A stretch of 64,000 nucleotides of DNA, from NCBI RefSeq assembly GCF_021347895.1, contig NC_067118.1:43676755-43740754 (forward strand), read 5' to 3'. The notes beneath the pieces are model-generated. The model worked only from the letters and a program-made list of their open reading frames with translations. It ran no database searches and had not been told where the DNA came from. A program made the position numbers and the translations under genes. Shown here piece by piece: positions 59,761-64,000 of this stretch. The first letter of the stretch is position 1, and each line of letters begins with the position of its first letter. The DNA is from Acanthochromis polyacanthus. Lineage: Eukaryota > Chordata > Actinopteri > Pomacentridae.

Positions 59761-61045
59761 CTCAACTCTGTACAATCTGTCTGTATTTATATGTCCTGTA
59801 TGTTCCAGAGCCTCTTCACTCTTTAGATTTTTTTCTGCTTTCAGGCGATCGATATTCAATCACAGTGAGCTCTGTGAAGATCAATCCTCCTCTCATTACT
59901 ATGACCACAGATCAATGATTTCACACCCGGCTAAACCCACGTCTTTAACTAACTCTCTCCATTAAACTCACTGCAAACATTCACACTTTACCACAGAAAC
60001 ACTGGAAGACCTGCATCCAGCAGAAACCAGTCCTCAGATCAATGACTTCTTTCAGTTTTTTCTTGTAAATAATTTAAAAAGTCAGCAGGAAATGTTCTAA
60101 TGAAAACCTGGAAAACCTTGTTGCATAACCCTGCAGGCCAGTTCTAGTGGCTGTAATTAACCCAATGGAGGATTCAACGTCACGTTTTCAGCCATAAAAC
60201 AGGTTTTCTCCAGAAAAGAAGTAAAGAAATCTGAGCTGTTAAATCAGAGGCTGTAGGTCAACAGCAAACTGTTTCCCAGTATTTAAACTAAACCTGGAAA
60301 ATCACTGCCATAACTAACTCTATCTGCTCCTCAGTGTGCTGACTGGCTGCTGGGCTGAATTAAAACATAAAATAGAGGCTAAATTAAAATTGTAAATGAC
60401 CCTACCTGATGAGAGCTGATGAATTATGGATCACTCATGTATACGTGTGCTTTTCATGCCTACAGATGAGCAGATCATTGAACTAACACGGTATTCTCCC
60501 GTGACCTGAAGGATCCAATACATGATAATACAAATAATTACAGTCTCAGTAACGCCTGTGGGCAGATGGAAAATGGTGCACAGATGTTCTCATTAAAAAT
60601 AATAATAAAAACACAAAGAAATTAAACTTTTTTCTTCTTTTCTCCTTCATTATAACTTTGTCATGTCACAGTAAAGACAGTTGAAAATTCCCTCTGCTTC
60701 TAGTCCCAGTGAAAAATGAACCCACAGTGAGGAGTAAAAAAGAGAAGCTTGAACCAATCCTATGATCCTGGAGGAGCTGAGCCCAGGATGTAGTGCTGGT
60801 GGTCCAGAAAATAGTAACAGGGAAGAACGCTGTCATTATAAATGGGTAATTCACAGAAAATAATCCAAATCGTTGGTAAATCTTTCCATTTTCAGCGTGT
60901 AAGCTGCTGCTCTGAGACTGCTGCTGTTTCCTAAAGCAAAGAGGATTTAAAACCAGCGACACAAAGAGCTGAAGGGTTAGTAAATGGTTTATAGTTTATA
61001 CAGCTAACGGGTCAAACTCTAATGAATGGAAATGCAATTTTGATT
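59761..61045 (-). other. presumed mgll intron, nothing recognised
   Basis: Non-coding DNA between the triplet array and the element at 61046. I found no exon in it on either strand. Confidence 0.4.
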
Positions 61046-61379
61046 TGACTGATACACTAAACTTTGGGGTCACTTTGAAATGTCCTTATTGTTGAAAGAA
61101 AAGCAGTTTTGTTCAATGAAGATAGCATTAAATGAATGATAAATCCAGTGTAGACATAGTTAATGTGGTAAATGACTATTGTAGCTGTAAACGGCTGATT
61201 TTTAATGGAATATCTCCATAGGGGTACAGAGGAACATTTCCAGCAACCATCACTCCTGTGTTCTAATGCTACATTGTGTTAGCTAATGGTGTTGAAAGGC
61301 TCATTGATGGTTAGAAAACCCTTGTTATGTTAGCACATGGATAAAAGAGGGAGTGACCCTAAACTTCTGAACAATACTG
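61046..61379 (+). mobile_element. non-autonomous Tc1-like element
   Basis: The right end GTGACCCTAAACTTCTGAAC then AATACTG is followed by TA. The left end has the matching inverse ACTAAACTTTGGGGTCAC. The body is the reverse complement of 40318-40610. TA-flanked ends with this GTTCAGAAGTTTAGGGTCAC motif are, from memory, typical of non-autonomous Tc1/mariner-type repeats in fish. Confidence 0.65.
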
Positions 61380-62644
61380 TATTTATGATACAACAGTTAT
61401 CATAATGTTTTATAGTAGAACCAGGAGATGTCATGTTCATGATATGTTCATCTTTAGCAGAATACAATTTAAACATTAACAAATTCACATGTTAATGATA
61501 TGAAACAGAAACATTTATCTTGTCTGATTACAGAAAATATTTGGGTTTTAGCATCATAAATAACCTGCATGAATCAAGTACTGAATGTTTAATAAACCAG
61601 TTGTTTCAGCTTCCATCCTCAGTACTATAATATGGATTTATGTGACATGTTATAGATGTTTTATGATGTTTTATATGGTTCTGATACAGAGAGGACTACT
61701 TAGTGTCTGATAAAACTCAAGCATTACATTTCCCAGGCAAAAACCTTAATTTAAATCCACTCAGACTAAAAGGAAACTGTTTTTCATTGGACTGATGAGT
61801 TTAGAGAACTTGAAGCACTCATCTAATTAAATATCAAACTTCTATCATTTTCCAGAGCCTTAATGAGAGGACTAATGTGATTGGAGCATCAGGCTTTCAG
61901 CTAAGCGCTAACCGCTAACTGTCCATGATTAATATTCCTCTGCTGGCTGCTGATAAAATAACGCTCCACTGACACACAGCAAATTAATCTGAAAAACAAC
62001 TCCAGCTCTTTGGTACCGTTCACGTTGCTTCAATTTCCTCTAATTCTGCTGCCGTCTGAAAAATTAAGTTGTATTAATGTTTGTTTTACATAGAGGAAGA
62101 AATACTGCATTTATCAGTCCTTAACTAATGTTAAAAGTTCTGCACTTTAACACTACTGACTGAGCTTCAGTGTTTTGAACATTTTATTGGGAATTAAACT
62201 GCCAACCATGATTTCAGAAACAACCCAATCTACCATCTGAGTCACGACTGAACCCAGATTCTGTTTGTCAGCTTTAAGTTTTAGGTTTTGCTGTTAAAGT
62301 TTAATTTTTTAACCCAACTGAAGCCCAAAACTACTGGTGGGTTCAAAAGACATGTTATCGTTTAAAAAACTCTAAAATTACACCATTTATTAGAGCCAGA
62401 AACTGTAAGAATGGCAGGAAGTGTCGGATTTTCAACCTTCTGATGGTCCTTGAAGTGCCATTACAAAAGAAAACTTGTCAAATCCTGAAAGTGGGATCAG
62501 AATCACCGAATGTCTAATGTCTCTGTTAAAGCATCCCTAAATATAAAATGTATTATTCTCACAAGATTCTTTAAAAAGCTAAAATTTCAGAGCTTCATGC
62601 TGCAACCAGGAAGTCCTGATTGCAACAAGTCCTCAAATTCATAC
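61380..62644 (-). other. presumed mgll intron, nothing recognised
   Basis: AT-rich non-coding DNA with no recognisable exon, RNA gene or repeat. Confidence 0.4.
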
Positions 62645-62970
62645 GACCACACAGGTCGCATGTAACGTGCCCCGGAATACGACCCATGAGAGCGTATTCA
62701 CGTTTGCGCCCCTACGGGGAAATGGAACGCATTACGGGATTTAATTCCTGAAATGGCTTTTCCCTCGCGAAACGGCTTTTTCCTCACTTTCGCAACACGG
62801 GTTTAGGGTTAGGGTTAGGGACAGGGATAGTGTTAGATAAAAGTTTGTTCATGGTGACATTTCACCTGCGACACCGGAGTGTCGATATTTACTCACCCGC
62901 TAGAGGTCGTTTAACTTCAAAATGTAACACTCGGTCGTAATATGGGCGTGTACAGACGACCTATGTGGTC
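62645..62970. mobile_element. CpG-rich element with inverted ends
   Basis: The left end GACCACACAGGTCGCATGTA is matched by the inverse of the right end TACAGACGACCTATGTGGTC, with a few differences. The inside is clearly richer in CpG than its surroundings (CCCTCGCGAAACGG, GGGCGTGTACAG). It contains a short telomere-like GGGTTTAGGGTTAGGGTTAG run at 62810-62829. No protein frame is seen. Confidence 0.6.
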
Positions 62971-63760
62971 TTTTTGTTTGAGGACAGGCTGCCTGATTGA
63001 CTAAACTGCCTCCAGCAGTCACCTGACAAAACTTCCAGAATGTTTCAGCTGAACTGCAGGCAGTGTTTAAACAGAACATAAAATAAAAAAGAGAAGCAGT
63101 AAAGAACCCACAGGATGTAGAGCTGCAGTTTTATTTTTACCACTGATAACACACACAGGACCTGGAAAAGTTTGGAAAAAAAGTCCATTTCTGTATAATA
63201 AATCTTGAGTTGTCTCCTTCTTATTAATTTATGGAATTCTATTTATGTAATCATCCAGAAAAGAGATTTTTTGGCTGTGCTGTCATCATAGAGCTGCAAC
63301 ACTTTAAATTTTCATTCATAAAGTTGTGTTTTCTGAATAAACCACAATTATAAACATTCCTTCTATTAATAAAGCTGAGTGATGAACAGATTCAGGGTCT
63401 GACAGATGGAAGAATCCCCCAGGAAAAGATTTATAAGTCCTATAAGTACAAAGAAACACACCAGAAATAGAAGACAGAAAGATCTCAGCTGCTCGAGGCA
63501 GATCGTAGATGAAAGCAGCATCTTCAGGGACTCGTTCCATTTAACGGTGTGAAGTCTCTGAACAAACTGCTCCTCTGTGAGCAGCTCATCAGTCATTCCT
63601 TTTTATTATCTCTGTCAGACATTTATTGAGATCTCCACTTCTGGAAGGACTTCCACACTTCGGTTCTGCTGTTATGGACCTGTAGACGAGGTTTCCTGAG
63701 CAAACATGCTGCCGTTTACCAGCGATTCTCTGCTCAGAGCTCTGAATTCACACGCTCATG
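62971..63760. other. presumed mgll intron with one unassigned open segment
   Basis: Mostly unremarkable. At 63480-63596 on the minus strand a short open stretch starts at an ATG and reads MTDELLTEEQFVQRLHTVKW. A second frame over the same bases reads PEDAAFIYDLPRAAEI. Either could be a decayed or unknown exon. I do not recognise the protein, and the match to mgll exons is nil. Confidence 0.3.
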
Positions 63761-64000
63761 CACTGTTTAATACCTGTATGTAGTGTTTAATACCTGTATG
63801 TAGTGTTTAATACCTGTATGTAGTGTTTAATATCTGTATGTAGTGTTTAATATCTGTATGTAGTGTTTAATATCTGTATGTAGTGTTTAATATCTGTATG
63901 TAGTGTTTAATACCTGTATGGAGTGTTTAATACCTGTATGTAGTGTTTAATATCTGTATGTAGTGTTTAATATCTGTATGTAGTGTTTAATACCTGTATG
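63761..64000. repeat. 20-bp tandem repeat, 12 copies, cut by the window end
   Basis: The unit is TAGTGTTTAATACCTGTATG, in register from 63761 to the last base. The first copy has CA for TA at its start. TACC/TATC and one GAG/TAG change are the only other differences. The array continues past the right edge. Confidence 0.97.

Noticed and set aside
56953..59965. Five very long open frames (Asn/Thr, Pro/Thr, Val/Gly and Leu/Val chains)
   Set aside because: Triplet-register simple sequence gives open frames automatically. There is no domain, no signal and no plausible start. The Pro/Thr version only superficially resembles a mucin.
62810..62829. Telomeric sequence
   Set aside because: Only about three TTAGGG units, inside an inverted-end repeat. 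Similar short runs at 1677-1694, 7895-7965 and 19078-19094 are equally isolated.

Overview
This is vertebrate genomic DNA, almost certainly from a ray-finned (teleost) fish. The protein-coding part is small, split into exons with GT-AG introns, and buried in long AT-rich non-coding DNA full of fish-type repeats: Tc1/mariner copies, a tRNA-headed SINE, short terminal-inverted-repeat elements and many minisatellites. There is no sign of operons, CRISPR arrays, rRNA or a functional tRNA.

Two genes are recognisable, both on the minus strand. (1) The first coding exon of a type II regulatory subunit of cAMP-dependent protein kinase (prkar2a-like) is at 18092-18338. It has a short 5'UTR segment and acceptor just upstream, a 5'UTR intron with a consensus donor at 19178, and a likely TATA-less promoter near 19.8-19.95 kb. 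I see none of its later exons between 1 and 18091, so the rest probably lies beyond the left edge. (2) The last five coding exons of monoglyceride lipase (mgll) are at 55814-55950, 40055-40165, 39612-39701, 33044-33259 and 28803-28940. They join in phase and cover the equivalent of human residues 78 to the stop, including the whole Ser-Asp-His triad. The first exons (residues 1-77) are not seen and should lie beyond 64000.

Layout: 1-18 kb is probable prkar2a intron, with a 56-bp array (2411-3135), a GACA-type array (8476-8702) and a 34-bp array (9335-10524). 18-20 kb is the prkar2a 5' end. 20-28.8 kb is intergenic DNA plus the presumed mgll 3'UTR, with an AT-rich block at 20.0-20.9 kb. 28.8-64 kb is mgll. 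Its introns hold two decayed Tc1 copies (30169-31774, 48882-50509), a 27-bp array (35424-37954), a 13-bp array (42635-45028), a pair of inverted 78-bp MITEs (47479-48024), a SINE (51421-51727), a 573-bp inverted-repeat element carrying a RecQ-like helicase fragment (52802-53374), a 750-bp inverted-repeat element (54615-55364), an AAC/ACC array (57001-59760) and a 20-bp array running off the right edge.

The points most worth a second look are: the 27-bp array, where every variable site is synonymous in one reading frame; the RecQ-fragment element with perfect 19-bp ends and 9-bp target duplications; the two Tc1 copies sharing the same nonsense codon; and the loss in mgll of two of the three cysteines studied as redox/inhibitor sites in the mammalian enzyme. 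I found no convincing new multi-gene system.
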